From JBAXTE01 sp037130365 (lineage in GTDB: Bacteria; Bacteroidota; Bacteroidia; Bacteroidales; WCHB1-69): a DNA stretch of 55,341 nucleotides. The notes beneath the pieces are model-generated. The model worked only from the letters and a program-made list of their open reading frames with translations, was not told the DNA's origin and did no database searches. The stretch lies in assembly GCA_037130365.1 (NCBI GenBank), contig JBAXTE010000027.1, positions 1 to 55,341 of the forward strand, read 5' to 3'. The stretch's first letter is position 1. Each line of letters opens with the position of its first letter. Made by a program: the position numbers and the translations under genes. This document shows, piece after piece, positions 8,358 to 16,907 of this stretch.

Positions 8358-8433
8358 GGGTGGAAGAGGGGATTCGAACCCCCGACCAACGGTACCACAA
8401 ACCGCTACTCTAACCGACTGAGCTACATCCACC
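8358..8433 (-). tRNA. tRNA-His (GTG)
   Basis: On the minus strand the sequence folds as a cloverleaf: acceptor GTGGATG/CTTCCAC, D-arm TAGCTCAGTCGGTTAGAG, anticodon loop TTGTGGT with anticodon GTG, and T-arm GGGGGTTCGAATCCCC. The extra 5' G (8433) opposite C73, characteristic of tRNA-His, is encoded. CCA is not encoded. Its 3' end faces the accessory region. Confidence 0.93.
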
Positions 8434-8641
8434 ATGTGTAATTCAAGTGCAAAATTAGACATTATTATTTATAATTGCAAAAATAAATAAGTTTAATTTG
8501 CTTTTTTCGTAAGAATTGTTTTTGAAACCCTTGATTATCAATGCAAAAAATGATTTTTAAGGTCTGATAAATTGAAATGAACGACATTTTATAATCAGTA
8601 CGCTGCGAATTAATTCAATAAAATATGTGCGTTTTATTTCC

Positions 8642-8649
8642 TATTTTTG
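8642..8649 (+). promoter_or_regulatory. -7 element TATTTTTG upstream of asnB
   Basis: TATTTTTG matches TAnnTTTG and lies 36 nt before the MCGICG start. The -33 element is not clear. Confidence 0.45.
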
Positions 8650-8685
8650 CATTCTAGTTTTACTTTCACAAAGTCATTTAACGAT

Positions 8686-10716
8686 ATGTGCGGAATTTGC
8701 GGTTTATTGGTTCGTAATAGTCAGGAAGATCAGATTTCTTTAGTGCTTCACCGAATGAATAATCGGCTAAAACACCGTGGACCGGATGACGAAGGATTTG
8801 CCTTGTTTTCAAATCACACCCAAATTATTGCTTCTGGTAACGACACTAACCAAAATTCATTAAATTCAATACGCAATTATGCGCCAAAAGTGCATATCGA
8901 CGATGTAAAAGAAAACGCTTTCAGGATTGGATTTGGGCATAGACGATTGTCTGTCATTGATTTAAGTGATGGTGGTCATCAGCCAATGTGTACCGCTGAA
9001 AACAGCGATGTTTGGATCACCTGCAATGGCGAAATCTACAATTATGTTGAACTGCGCGATGAACTTCATTCGTTAGGATACTCCTTTCACACCAATTCGG
9101 ACATCGAAGTTTTGTTAAATGCTTACCTCTGTTGGGGAACCAAGTGTTTAGATCGCCTAAATGGAATGTGGGCTTTTGTGATTTTCGACAAGCAGAAAGG
9201 CATTTTATTTGGTGCACGCGATCGTTTTGGAGTTAAGCCTTTGTATTACACACTCAATAAATACCATTTTGCATTTGCATCCGAACATAAATCGCTTCTG
9301 GAAATGCCTTCGTATTTGGTGGAGGTAAACCAAAGTGCAATTTTTCCTCATCTTGCTTATGGAAATGTTGAATTGGAGCCGGAAAGCTTTTTTAAAAATA
9401 TATTTGAGTTAATGCCTTCGCATTCATTTGTATACAATATAAATTCGGATGAGTTTTCTGTTGATAAATACTATTCGTTGCCCATAAATTCTCAAAATCC
9501 ATCTTTTAATGGTAGTGATTTTTTATTGGCAAAAGATAAAATGTACAATCATATCGAAAATGCTGTCAAACTTCGGTTGCGTAGCGATGTTCCTGTGGGA
9601 TTTTGCCTGAGTGGCGGTTTGGACAGTAGCACCATCGTCTCAATTTCAAATGAACTGAATCGGAAACAGCAGCTTTCGGAATTATCAGGAGGGATTAAAG
9701 CCTTTACGGCTGGAAATAACTCTTTGTATGATGAATCCAACTGGGCAAAATTGGTGGTCGATAATTCGAATGTGGATTGGGTAAATACCATTGTTACGGC
9801 AGACACGCTGTTTGACGAATTGGAATCCATTGTCTATCATCAGGATGTGCCTCTTTTTAGCACCAGCACCTATGCACAAAATCGGGTGATGAAATCGGCG
9901 AAAGAGCACGGAATTACTATTTTGCTCGATGGACAAGGTGGCGATGAGATATTTGCTGGTTATCCAACCTTTTACACCTCCTATTTTAATCAATTGCTTA
10001 AGAAATTTGATTTTAAAACACTGTTTAATGAGTTTTCAAATCTCAAGAACAGTCCAACTAGTTTTTCTATTTATTTGAAATCGTTGATGAAATTAGGCTT
10101 AGATGGCACTCTTTCATCATCACAAAAGAAAACGTATTCTACAAAATATAAACCGGAATTTTCACTCATAAGTCCAGAATTAACGGCTTTGAATCAAGAT
10201 AAAATCAGATTTTCGGGCGAATTTAGCAGCAAAGGACTCAACGAATTATTGAGTGATTATTGTACAAATTATTATCTTAAAAACCTATTGCGTTGGGAAG
10301 ATCGTTGTTCAATGCAGTATTCCATTGAGTCTAGAACTCCATTTTCTGACGATATTAACCTTATCGAATATGCTTTTTCGTTGCCAGCAAATTACAAGAT
10401 TCATCAAGGATGGAGTAAGTATATAATGAGGCAAGCCATAGAAGGGGTAGTTCCAGATCCAATCCGATTTCGAAAGGATAAAAAAGGGTTTTCAATTCCA
10501 CAAACGGCCTGGTTGATGGAAAAACAAGCCAAAATAAAAGAAATTTATGGTGATTTACGTTCACTTGATACGTTCCATTGTGTTGATCATCAGAAAATTG
10601 AAAAGGAGTGGAATGTGATTTTCTCCGATGCAAAGAATTTTAAACAAATGGATTTGATATTCCGGTATATCAACTTTTTGATTTGGTTGAAACTATTTGT
10701 TGCTCCAAATCCTTGA
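8686..10716 (+). CDS. asnB: Asparagine synthase (glutamine-hydrolysing)
   Basis: The start is fixed at ATG 8686 because class II glutamine amidotransferases need the N-terminal Cys (MCGICG; Cys2 after Met removal). 676 residues. The N-terminal glutaminase domain shows KHRGPDDEG, GHRRLSVIDLS and CNGEIYNY. The synthetase domain carries the PPi-loop SGGLDSST (about residues 309-316), LDGQGGDEIFAGYP and the C-terminal RKDKKGFSIP. It makes asparagine, or an amide on another carboxylate, from glutamine and ATP. At 676 residues it is longer than E. coli AsnB (554) and has an insertion in the first domain. That form is common in surface-polysaccharide loci, where the substrate may be a uronic acid. 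It converges on a methyltransferase-flippase-GT operon, supporting a glycan role. Confidence 0.88.
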   Translation: MCGICGLLVRNSQEDQISLVLHRMNNRLKHRGPDDEGFALFSNHTQIIASGNDTNQNSLNSIRNYAPKVHIDDVKENAFRIGFGHRRLSVIDLSDGGHQPMCTAENSDVWITCNGEIYNYVELRDELHSLGYSFHTNSDIEVLLNAYLCWGTKCLDRLNGMWAFVIFDKQKGILFGARDRFGVKPLYYTLNKYHFAFASEHKSLLEMPSYLVEVNQSAIFPHLAYGNVELEPESFFKNIFELMPSHSFVYNINSDEFSVDKYYSLPINSQNPSFNGSDFLLAKDKMYNHIENAVKLRLRSDVPVGFCLSGGLDSSTIVSISNELNRKQQLSELSGGIKAFTAGNNSLYDESNWAKLVVDNSNVDWVNTIVTADTLFDELESIVYHQDVPLFSTSTYAQNRVMKSAKEHGITILLDGQGGDEIFAGYPTFYTSYFNQLLKKFDFKTLFNEFSNLKNSPTSFSIYLKSLMKLGLDGTLSSSQKKTYSTKYKPEFSLISPELTALNQDKIRFSGEFSSKGLNELLSDYCTNYYLKNLLRWEDRCSMQYSIESRTPFSDDINLIEYAFSLPANYKIHQGWSKYIMRQAIEGVVPDPIRFRKDKKGFSIPQTAWLMEKQAKIKEIYGDLRSLDTFHCVDHQKIEKEWNVIFSDAKNFKQMDLIFRYINFLIWLKLFVAPNP

Positions 10717-10749
10717 ATTTAAGCTCACTCTGGGATAAATTATTGAAAA

Positions 10750-11916
10750 TCACCACTCATTAGATATTACACCACAACCATCTTCCAATAATTCAGTTAG
10801 AAAGTTATTTGTTTGAATATTTTTTGATATAATAATTGTTGCAAAAAAGTCATGGCATAAGAAAATATTTTCTTTTTCTGGATTTAAAAAACTCATATGA
10901 CAAATCATATTTTCGAGTGGAAATTGAAAAATAATCTCAATTAATTTTTTTTTATTTTCTTCAGTTAATGATACAAAATAATCATCTTTATCTTTTATTG
11001 CGATTCCTTCAAATAATTTTTCAGCTTTTGAATCAAAAGAATATATCTCCAAGCTTCCATAAATTGGTGTGAATTCCAATAATTTAAGTAAAATATTTTT
11101 CTCAGTAATGTTTTTTTTGACCTTTAATTCAATGGAAAAAAAGTGTTCGGGACGAATGTTTACTTTTGGCATTGTAAAATCAATCTCAAAAGGATAATAT
11201 ACAGCACACAATGTATTTGAAACCAAATAGATATGCTTGTGTTTCTCTTTAGGAATTGCACGGTAAATTCCTAAAAGTACTTCGTAACGTGGCGTTTCTG
11301 GATCGGAAGATGCATCGTGCCATACCAAGATTGATTTTTCATCTTTCAGCAAAGTCAAAGCCGTTATTGTGTCTTTTTCAACGGCATCGGTATGATGGTC
11401 ACCATCTACAAAAATTAGGTCAAATTTCTTATTCAGTTTCTCAAAATCAAATTCTTGCGAATGTCCAAAAAGATGAGTGATATTGGACGTGTTTTTAGAG
11501 AAAAAGCGGTGCATTCCAATGTAATCCTTATCTAACCCCATTTGCGCCATCGTTTCATCGGGCAAGTTAAGCGAATAACAGTTTTGCACATAAGGAGACA
11601 CATTTGCGACGCTTTCACCTCTCCAAGTGCCAATTTCAAGATAATCTTGCACTTGGTATTTTCTGCAAATTAACTGCAATAATGCCATATCCGTAGCCAA
11701 TGATGAGCCTCCTAAAAAAGCATAGGGAGTTACAATTACGTTTTGATCTGCTTCTAGAAATTGAGTAAAAGCAATTTGTCTTAAATCCGAAGAATTTGAA
11801 AATTGAGCTATAAATTCCTGCTTTTTAACCTGCTCATCTTCTAAAATATAGTTGAGTAAATAAGGTTTTCGAATTATTAATAAGATTGCTTTAATTGCTT
11901 TTGATAGTTTATTCAT
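10750..11916 (-). CDS. Class I SAM-dependent methyltransferase with C-terminal extension
   Basis: 388 residues. Residues ~80-240 form a Rossmann methyltransferase of the Methyltransf_24 type, with motif I YLEIGTWRGESVANV and the acidic motif FDLIFVDGDHHTDAV, plus VWHDAS. The remaining ~150 residues (from about VNIRPEHFFSI) match nothing I recognise. It is the last gene of a minus-strand operon (GT4, flippase, methyltransferase) with an 11-nt gap after the flippase. It probably methylates a sugar or lipid-linked glycan intermediate. An amidating or hydroxylating relative cannot be excluded by eye. Confidence 0.75.
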   Translation of the reverse strand: MNKLSKAIKAILLIIRKPYLLNYILEDEQVKKQEFIAQFSNSSDLRQIAFTQFLEADQNVIVTPYAFLGGSSLATDMALLQLICRKYQVQDYLEIGTWRGESVANVSPYVQNCYSLNLPDETMAQMGLDKDYIGMHRFFSKNTSNITHLFGHSQEFDFEKLNKKFDLIFVDGDHHTDAVEKDTITALTLLKDEKSILVWHDASSDPETPRYEVLLGIYRAIPKEKHKHIYLVSNTLCAVYYPFEIDFTMPKVNIRPEHFFSIELKVKKNITEKNILLKLLEFTPIYGSLEIYSFDSKAEKLFEGIAIKDKDDYFVSLTEENKKKLIEIIFQFPLENMICHMSFLNPEKENIFLCHDFFATIIISKNIQTNNFLTELLEDGCGVISNEW

Positions 11917-11927
11917 CTGTTTCTCTT

Positions 11928-13205
11928 TTACCGAAGCTTTGAATTAATTGCTGTTTTTGTGTTGAAGTAAAAATCCTTTAATTCTTTAAAATTGGGGAAT
12001 AGAATCATTTTTCCTCCCGCTTTTTTGAAGAAATATAGAACGATGACCGAGGTGCAAAAGTACGAAATTGTTGCAGAAATTGCGGCACCATAAATCCCAT
12101 ACTGAGGAATTAATAGAAATGCTGATGGAATTGTAACCGCTAAACCAACTCCCGAAGCAATGGCGTTGATGTAATATTTGCCGATTCCCGAAAAATAGTG
12201 GCCAATGATTAATGCATAATTGAAAACCCAAATTCCGGGCGCAAGAAACAAAATGAGGATGTTTAAGTCTTTAAAATCTGGACCAAAAATCATAGTGTAA
12301 ACAAAAGATGGAAGTACGAGAATGGGGATTAAAGCCAATAATGCGATCAACATGCCATATTTGGTTAATGTTTCGGTTAATTTGATGGCGTACTTTTTAT
12401 CAGAGGTGTTTACAATTCGTGCATATTGGAACAAGGTGATACTGCTCGAAATCATCCAAACCGATTCAATGATGGAGACCCCATTGGAATAAATTCCCAC
12501 TTGGGATTTGCTCCAATAATATTCCAAAAAGTAATAACTGATCCGGAAACTCAATAGTTGAAATACATGGGCTAATTGGTTCTGAAAACCATAGTTTAAC
12601 ATGATTTTTAGCGTATGTATTGTCCCAGAATAGGTGGGTTTTTCAAATTTGTTTAAATGAGGAAGTAAGTATTTAAAACTCAGTATAAAGCAGAAAAAAT
12701 AGGTAAAAAACAGTGCAATTAAATAAGCATTTACGGTGGTGTTAATCGATGTTTTTAATAGAAAATATAATATAGATATTGTCAACAATGGCATCATAAA
12801 ATTAATGATGTTGCTCTGATTTATTTTTTCTTTACCAATTAAGATCGATGAATTGATGGATATGATTGAACACATTCCACTCAGAATTGCGACTGCCAGT
12901 TGGTATTCGGATGGAACTAGATTTGTAAAATATAAAATAAAGTAGGACAATATGCTGATAAAGAGCGACCAGATATAAGCTGCCGCAAGAATGTTTTTTA
13001 GCCTTAATCGAGGAGTGAGATACACCACGGAAGCACCTCCAACCAAATTGTCGAAAAGAATAATAAAAGCTATTGTGGTCAACAAAATCCCTTGCTCTCC
13101 TTTACCGTCGGCTCCCAAAAAACGAGATATCACCACTGCAATCAAAAGATTGACAATGGCCGAAGCAAATCGCATAGAAAAAGTGCTGAATATCTTTTTT
13201 ATCAT
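11928..13205 (-). CDS. Polysaccharide flippase (Wzx/MATE-like)
   Basis: 425 residues with about 12 hydrophobic segments. The N-terminus is typical of oligosaccharide flippases (STFSMRFASAIVNLLIAVVI, then SRFLGADGKGEQGI). It would move an undecaprenyl-linked glycan unit across the inner membrane. It starts 6 nt after the GT4 stop and ends 11 nt before the methyltransferase, so the three genes are probably co-transcribed. No Wzy polymerase or initiating sugar-phosphate transferase is in the window. Confidence 0.85.
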   Translation of the reverse strand: MIKKIFSTFSMRFASAIVNLLIAVVISRFLGADGKGEQGILLTTIAFIILFDNLVGGASVVYLTPRLRLKNILAAAYIWSLFISILSYFILYFTNLVPSEYQLAVAILSGMCSIISINSSILIGKEKINQSNIINFMMPLLTISILYFLLKTSINTTVNAYLIALFFTYFFCFILSFKYLLPHLNKFEKPTYSGTIHTLKIMLNYGFQNQLAHVFQLLSFRISYYFLEYYWSKSQVGIYSNGVSIIESVWMISSSITLFQYARIVNTSDKKYAIKLTETLTKYGMLIALLALIPILVLPSFVYTMIFGPDFKDLNILILFLAPGIWVFNYALIIGHYFSGIGKYYINAIASGVGLAVTIPSAFLLIPQYGIYGAAISATISYFCTSVIVLYFFKKAGGKMILFPNFKELKDFYFNTKTAINSKLR

Positions 13206-13211
13206 CTTGAG

Positions 13212-14372
13212 CTAATCCTTTTGAGTTGAGAGAACTTGTTGGTATATTTGAGTAAGTTGATTGCCAATTGCCTCGTAACTGTAGTTTTCGGCTGCCATTT
13301 TGTGAAGCAAAACTTTGTCGTAAGAATTGTGCTTTTCAATCATTTCACCCATTGCATTTACCAATTCTTCCATTTGGCGAGGCTCGATGATTATTCCATT
13401 ATTTTTATTGATAATTTCTGAAACTCCTCCTACGTTGGTGGCAATTACTGGAACACCACACGAAATTGATTCGATTAGAACGCAAGGGAGATTTTCGAAA
13501 TTGCTGGTTAAAACAAAAAAATAAGCCTGTTTTAAAACGTCAGCAACCTCTTGAGTGTCAAGTCTTCCATGGTTGACTATTTTTGAAGCAATGCCTAAAT
13601 TTTCAATTTGAAGTTTGAAATCGTTGAGGTTGCCATCGCTGATTATATGGAGTTCTAGATTTGAATTTTGTTGTGAAACAGTTGCAAATGCTTCCAATAA
13701 CAGATTGATGTTTTTCTGAATGTTTTCTAAGGTGGAAATGTGGATAATCCGAATAATTTCGTCCTTCTTCAGTTCTAAAATTGGAGAGAATAAATTGGTG
13801 TCGATTACATTGGCAACGGTAATTATTTTTGAAGTAATATTATGTCTAATCATCGCTTTTCCTAAATCATCCGAAACGGGGAGGATTGCTTTTGCACGAT
13901 TGGCGACAAATCGAATAATGCATCGCTGGATAAAGCCTGGACGTGGATCTGCATATTCGTGATAGCCCGTCCAATGTTCGCTGATTACATAGTTAATATT
14001 GAATTTTCTATGATAAATCCAGGCAATAATTCCAATTGGGAACACCACATTTGCATGCACTAAATCGGGGGTGAATCCTTCTTTGATTAATAAATTATAT
14101 TCTTCGAGATAGGTTTTTATGATACGGATATTGTCAATCAATTTGCCTACAATTGGAAAGGTGCTTTTTTTTAAATAGATTACTTTAGAAGGAAATGGAA
14201 TTTCGGTGAAATCTAAGTCATTCTGTGTAATATTTGAATCTAAACAAATATGGATTGCTCTAACTTGATTGTTTTTAGAAACACATTCGGCATGTTTAAA
14301 TACAAAATTTCCCAATGTAGGGTTGTATTTTGTAGGATACCAACTGGATATAAATAGAATATTGTGTTTCAT
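13212..14372 (-). CDS. Glycosyltransferase family 4
   Basis: ATG 14372 (MKHNILFISSWYP) is preferred over an upstream TTG. 386 residues in a GT-B fold. The N-terminal acceptor domain has the NPTLGNFVFKHAECV loop and ISEHWTGYHEY. The C-terminal donor domain has the EX7E motif in FENLPCVLIESISCGVPVI followed by ATNVGGVSEII. It is a retaining enzyme that transfers a nucleotide-sugar residue to a glycan intermediate in the cytoplasm. It is the first gene of the three-gene minus-strand operon. No promoter is clear in the low-complexity DNA upstream. Confidence 0.9.
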   Translation of the reverse strand: MKHNILFISSWYPTKYNPTLGNFVFKHAECVSKNNQVRAIHICLDSNITQNDLDFTEIPFPSKVIYLKKSTFPIVGKLIDNIRIIKTYLEEYNLLIKEGFTPDLVHANVVFPIGIIAWIYHRKFNINYVISEHWTGYHEYADPRPGFIQRCIIRFVANRAKAILPVSDDLGKAMIRHNITSKIITVANVIDTNLFSPILELKKDEIIRIIHISTLENIQKNINLLLEAFATVSQQNSNLELHIISDGNLNDFKLQIENLGIASKIVNHGRLDTQEVADVLKQAYFFVLTSNFENLPCVLIESISCGVPVIATNVGGVSEIINKNNGIIIEPRQMEELVNAMGEMIEKHNSYDKVLLHKMAAENYSYEAIGNQLTQIYQQVLSTQKD

Positions 14373-14489
14373 TATATTTTTAAGGACGTTTTTTAAATCT
14401 AACAAAGTAACTTAGAAACGGTAACTTGTAATTTAGAAACAAAGTAACGAAGTTTTTAATTAACTATTGTTTTATTTATTTTAAAAGGT

Positions 14490-14775
14490 ATATGCTTCAT
14501 GGTAATATGGTTCACGATGCTTGGCGGTATATGGTTCACGGTCCAAGGTACAGGGTTCGCGATGCGTGGCTCTTTTACCGTTCACCTTTTACCGTTCACC
14601 TTGCACCATGTAACCTTTTACCTTTTTCACGATTCTTTCCTTTGCATTCCTTTCAACTTTATGAACTTTCGACTTTACAAGACTAATTCCATCACTAAGA
14701 CACTAAGTTCACTAAGAAACACTAAGGCTACTTACTTCCGTATTCTGTTCTTCGTTTCACGTTTCACGAGATGTC
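14490..14775. repeat. Low-complexity region with short direct repeats
   Basis: This intergenic stretch contains ATATGGTTCACG twice (14505 and 14531), an exact 14-bp tandem pair TTTTACCGTTCACC (14573-14586, 14587-14600), CACTAAG four times at about 9-bp spacing (14693-14726), and GTTTCACGTTTCACG just inside the 3' end of the flavin reductase gene. Open frames here have no coding character. Confidence 0.7.
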
Positions 14776-15371
14776 TTTTCACTTTTCAGAATTCTCTTCT
14801 TCGTCTTCTCCTTCATCACCGAATAACCAAATCGTCCAATTTTCTTCCCTACGCCAAAATAATGTCCATGAGAATAAACCAGCATTTGAGCGGCATTCAA
14901 ATCAAAAGCATCCGTTTCTGGATCGAAAAGTTCTTCGTTGGCATGTATTGCAATTACTTCGGCAATAAACATATCGTGACTACCCAGTTTTTTGATTTCT
15001 ATTACTTTACATTCGATGTTGAGTGGTGATTCTGCAATAAGTGGCGCTTTTACAAGAATTCCAGGGATAGCAGTGAGGTTGTTGGCTTTAAATTTATCAA
15101 TATCTTTTCCTGATTTAACTCCACAAAAATCGGTGGCAAATGCTAATGCTTCGGTGGTGAGATTAATGACAAACTCGCCACTTTCTTTAATCATTTGATA
15201 GGAGTGACGTTCTGGACGAACAGAAATATAGCACATTGGAGGATTGGAACAAATAGTTCCGGTCCAAGCAATAGTGATGATGTTTTTTTCTCCATTGATA
15301 TCGCCACAACTCACCATAATTGCAGGTATAGGATATACAAGAGTACCAGGTTTCCAAACTCGTTTTTTCAT
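14757..15371 (-). CDS. Flavin reductase family protein
   Basis: 204 residues. The fold is the FMN-binding split barrel of the flavin reductase/FlaRed family: KPGTLVYPIPAIMVSCGD, then NIITIAWTGTICSNPPMCYI, then SVRPERHSYQMI, then GEFVINLTTE and LGSHDMFIAEV. Members bind FMN and either reduce free flavin or act as small flavoproteins in anaerobes. The C-terminal ~25 residues are lysine-rich (KEKTKKRILKSEKTSRET) and run into a repeat tract, so the end may be extended by repeat DNA. It is a single gene with no pathway context. Confidence 0.85.
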   Translation of the reverse strand: MKKRVWKPGTLVYPIPAIMVSCGDINGEKNIITIAWTGTICSNPPMCYISVRPERHSYQMIKESGEFVINLTTEALAFATDFCGVKSGKDIDKFKANNLTAIPGILVKAPLIAESPLNIECKVIEIKKLGSHDMFIAEVIAIHANEELFDPETDAFDLNAAQMLVYSHGHYFGVGKKIGRFGYSVMKEKTKKRILKSEKTSRET

Positions 15372-15497
15372 ATTTATTCTTTTGACAAAAGTATGAATAA
15401 AAACTCATTTTTTGAATTTATTGCTTGTTGGGTGTCACGAACTCGTTCTCGATTTTTTAATTATTTTTTGGTTTTTTGCGTGAGGGATAGTGTTTGA

Positions 15498-15514
15498 AAG
15501 TCGCCTGATGACTT
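15498..15514. repeat. AAGTCGCCTGATGACTT motif
   Basis: A short imperfect palindrome. Related copies occur at 20416-20442 (AGTCACCTGGCGACT, then AAGTCACCTG), so it is a small dispersed intergenic element. Otherwise 15372-15615 shows no gene. Confidence 0.5.
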
Positions 15515-15615
15515 GATTAAAAGCTTAAATTTTTGTTGTAAGATTAACTATTAAATTGTAAAACCAAAAACCGTATATTAAATTTTGTAAATTATATAAA
15601 ATATTTTTATTATAA

Positions 15616-15648
15616 TTTGCATTTTGATATGTAATTGTAGTATATTTG
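15616..15648 (+). promoter_or_regulatory. Putative promoter upstream of the (GA)n tract
   Basis: TTTG (15616-15619), a 21-bp spacer and TATATTTG (15641-15648) fit the Bacteroidota promoter. Transcription from here would run through the (GA)n repeat. Confidence 0.5.
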
Positions 15649-15678
15649 AGAATTATTTTTCAAATCCACACCACGAAA

Positions 15679-15765
<87 letters not shown>

Positions 15766-15844
15766 ATGCAATTCGCCCCCGCAAGCCCCCATAATTTGGT
15801 AAGATAAATTTGGTAAAACAAATTTCTAGTTTCCAAAAACACAC

Positions 15845-15852
15845 TATCTTTG
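15845..15852 (+). promoter_or_regulatory. -7 element TATCTTTG upstream of the T9SS type B gene
   Basis: TATCTTTG lies 49 nt before the TTG start at 15902 and about 90 nt after the (AG)n tract. No TTTG is seen at the proper -33 spacing. Confidence 0.5.
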
Positions 15853-15901
15853 TGTGTGAAAATTTATACTATAAAATTAAGTACAAATAATTACAAAACA
15901 A

Positions 15902-16894
15902 TTGAATAGACCTTTTTTTTATATTATCCTTTTTTTCTTGCTATTATTGGCAAAAACAACTGGTTTTGCACAACTAAACCTTGTGCCTAACGGTAGTTTT
16001 GAAGAATATGATACTTGCCCAACCTCTTATACTACACCCGGTGATCCGCAAATTCAGCGTTGTAAACATTGGTATGCCCCAACTGAGGGAACATCTGATT
16101 ACTTTAGAACATGTGCTTTACTTACTTCAAACGTAAGTATACCATATAATTGGGGGGGATTTCAGTACCCTTTTGATGGCAATGCATATGTTGGGATATT
16201 AGCTTATTATATTGATTTTTTCAACCCCAATAACTATAGCGAATATATACAAACAAAACTCAATGAATGTTTAATTCAAAATCAGGAGTATTATGTCGAG
16301 TTTTATGTATGTAGAGGTGGACGTCAAGGAATTGCCATTGATAGAATTGGTGCATTATTTACTTCGTACCCAATATCAAGACCCGATGCTAAAATGATGA
16401 TTGCATCGCCTCAAGTTGAAAATCCACGCCATCATATTATTAAAGATACGATAAATTGGACTAAAATTTCGGGTACATTTATAGCCGAAGGAGGTGAGTG
16501 TTATATAACCATTGGCAACTTTTATTCGCACGAAGCGACCGATACCATAATGTATCACTCTGATTGGCCAGATGACTATTCATCATACTTTATTGATGGT
16601 GTAACACTAAAACTGGTAGATTCGTGGATCAATTACCCCAATGTTTTTACACCTAATAATGATGGTTTTAACGATTTATTTCTTTTAGAATCTAAATCTA
16701 TTGACTCCTTTGAGGGTAAAATATTTAATCGTTGGGGTACGAAAATATTTGAATGGCACGATATCACGCAAGGTTGGGATGGCAAATTTAATGGAAGTAT
16801 CTGTGCTGAGGGCGTATATTATATTTTAATAAACGCTAAAGGAGCAGAAGGAAAAGTGTATAATGTAAAAGGTTCTATTCAGTTGTTGAGATAA
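15902..16894 (+). CDS. Secreted protein with gliding-motility (T9SS type B) C-terminal domain
   Basis: 330 residues. No in-frame ATG exists near the signal peptide, so TTG 15902 is the best start (MNRPFFYIILFFLLLLAKT, then GFAQ). The N-terminal ~225 residues begin LVPNGSFEEYDTCP, the start of a carbohydrate-binding-like jelly roll common in Bacteroidota surface proteins. The C-terminus is a type B sorting domain (PNVFTPNNDGFNDLF, then IFNRWGTKIFEW, then WDGKFNG and AEGVYYILI). It should be secreted by T9SS and held at the surface, possibly acting as adhesin or envelope component. The next gene starts 13 nt downstream, so the two are probably co-transcribed and both lie downstream of the (AG)n tract. 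Confidence 0.87.
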   Translation: MNRPFFYIILFFLLLLAKTTGFAQLNLVPNGSFEEYDTCPTSYTTPGDPQIQRCKHWYAPTEGTSDYFRTCALLTSNVSIPYNWGGFQYPFDGNAYVGILAYYIDFFNPNNYSEYIQTKLNECLIQNQEYYVEFYVCRGGRQGIAIDRIGALFTSYPISRPDAKMMIASPQVENPRHHIIKDTINWTKISGTFIAEGGECYITIGNFYSHEATDTIMYHSDWPDDYSSYFIDGVTLKLVDSWINYPNVFTPNNDGFNDLFLLESKSIDSFEGKIFNRWGTKIFEWHDITQGWDGKFNGSICAEGVYYILINAKGAEGKVYNVKGSIQLLR

Positions 16895-16907
16895 AATCAA
16901 CAAAATT

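Noticed and set aside
14499..15029. 176-codon open frame on the + strand
   Set aside because: It covers the low-complexity repeats and runs antisense to the flavin reductase, with no start context or family features.
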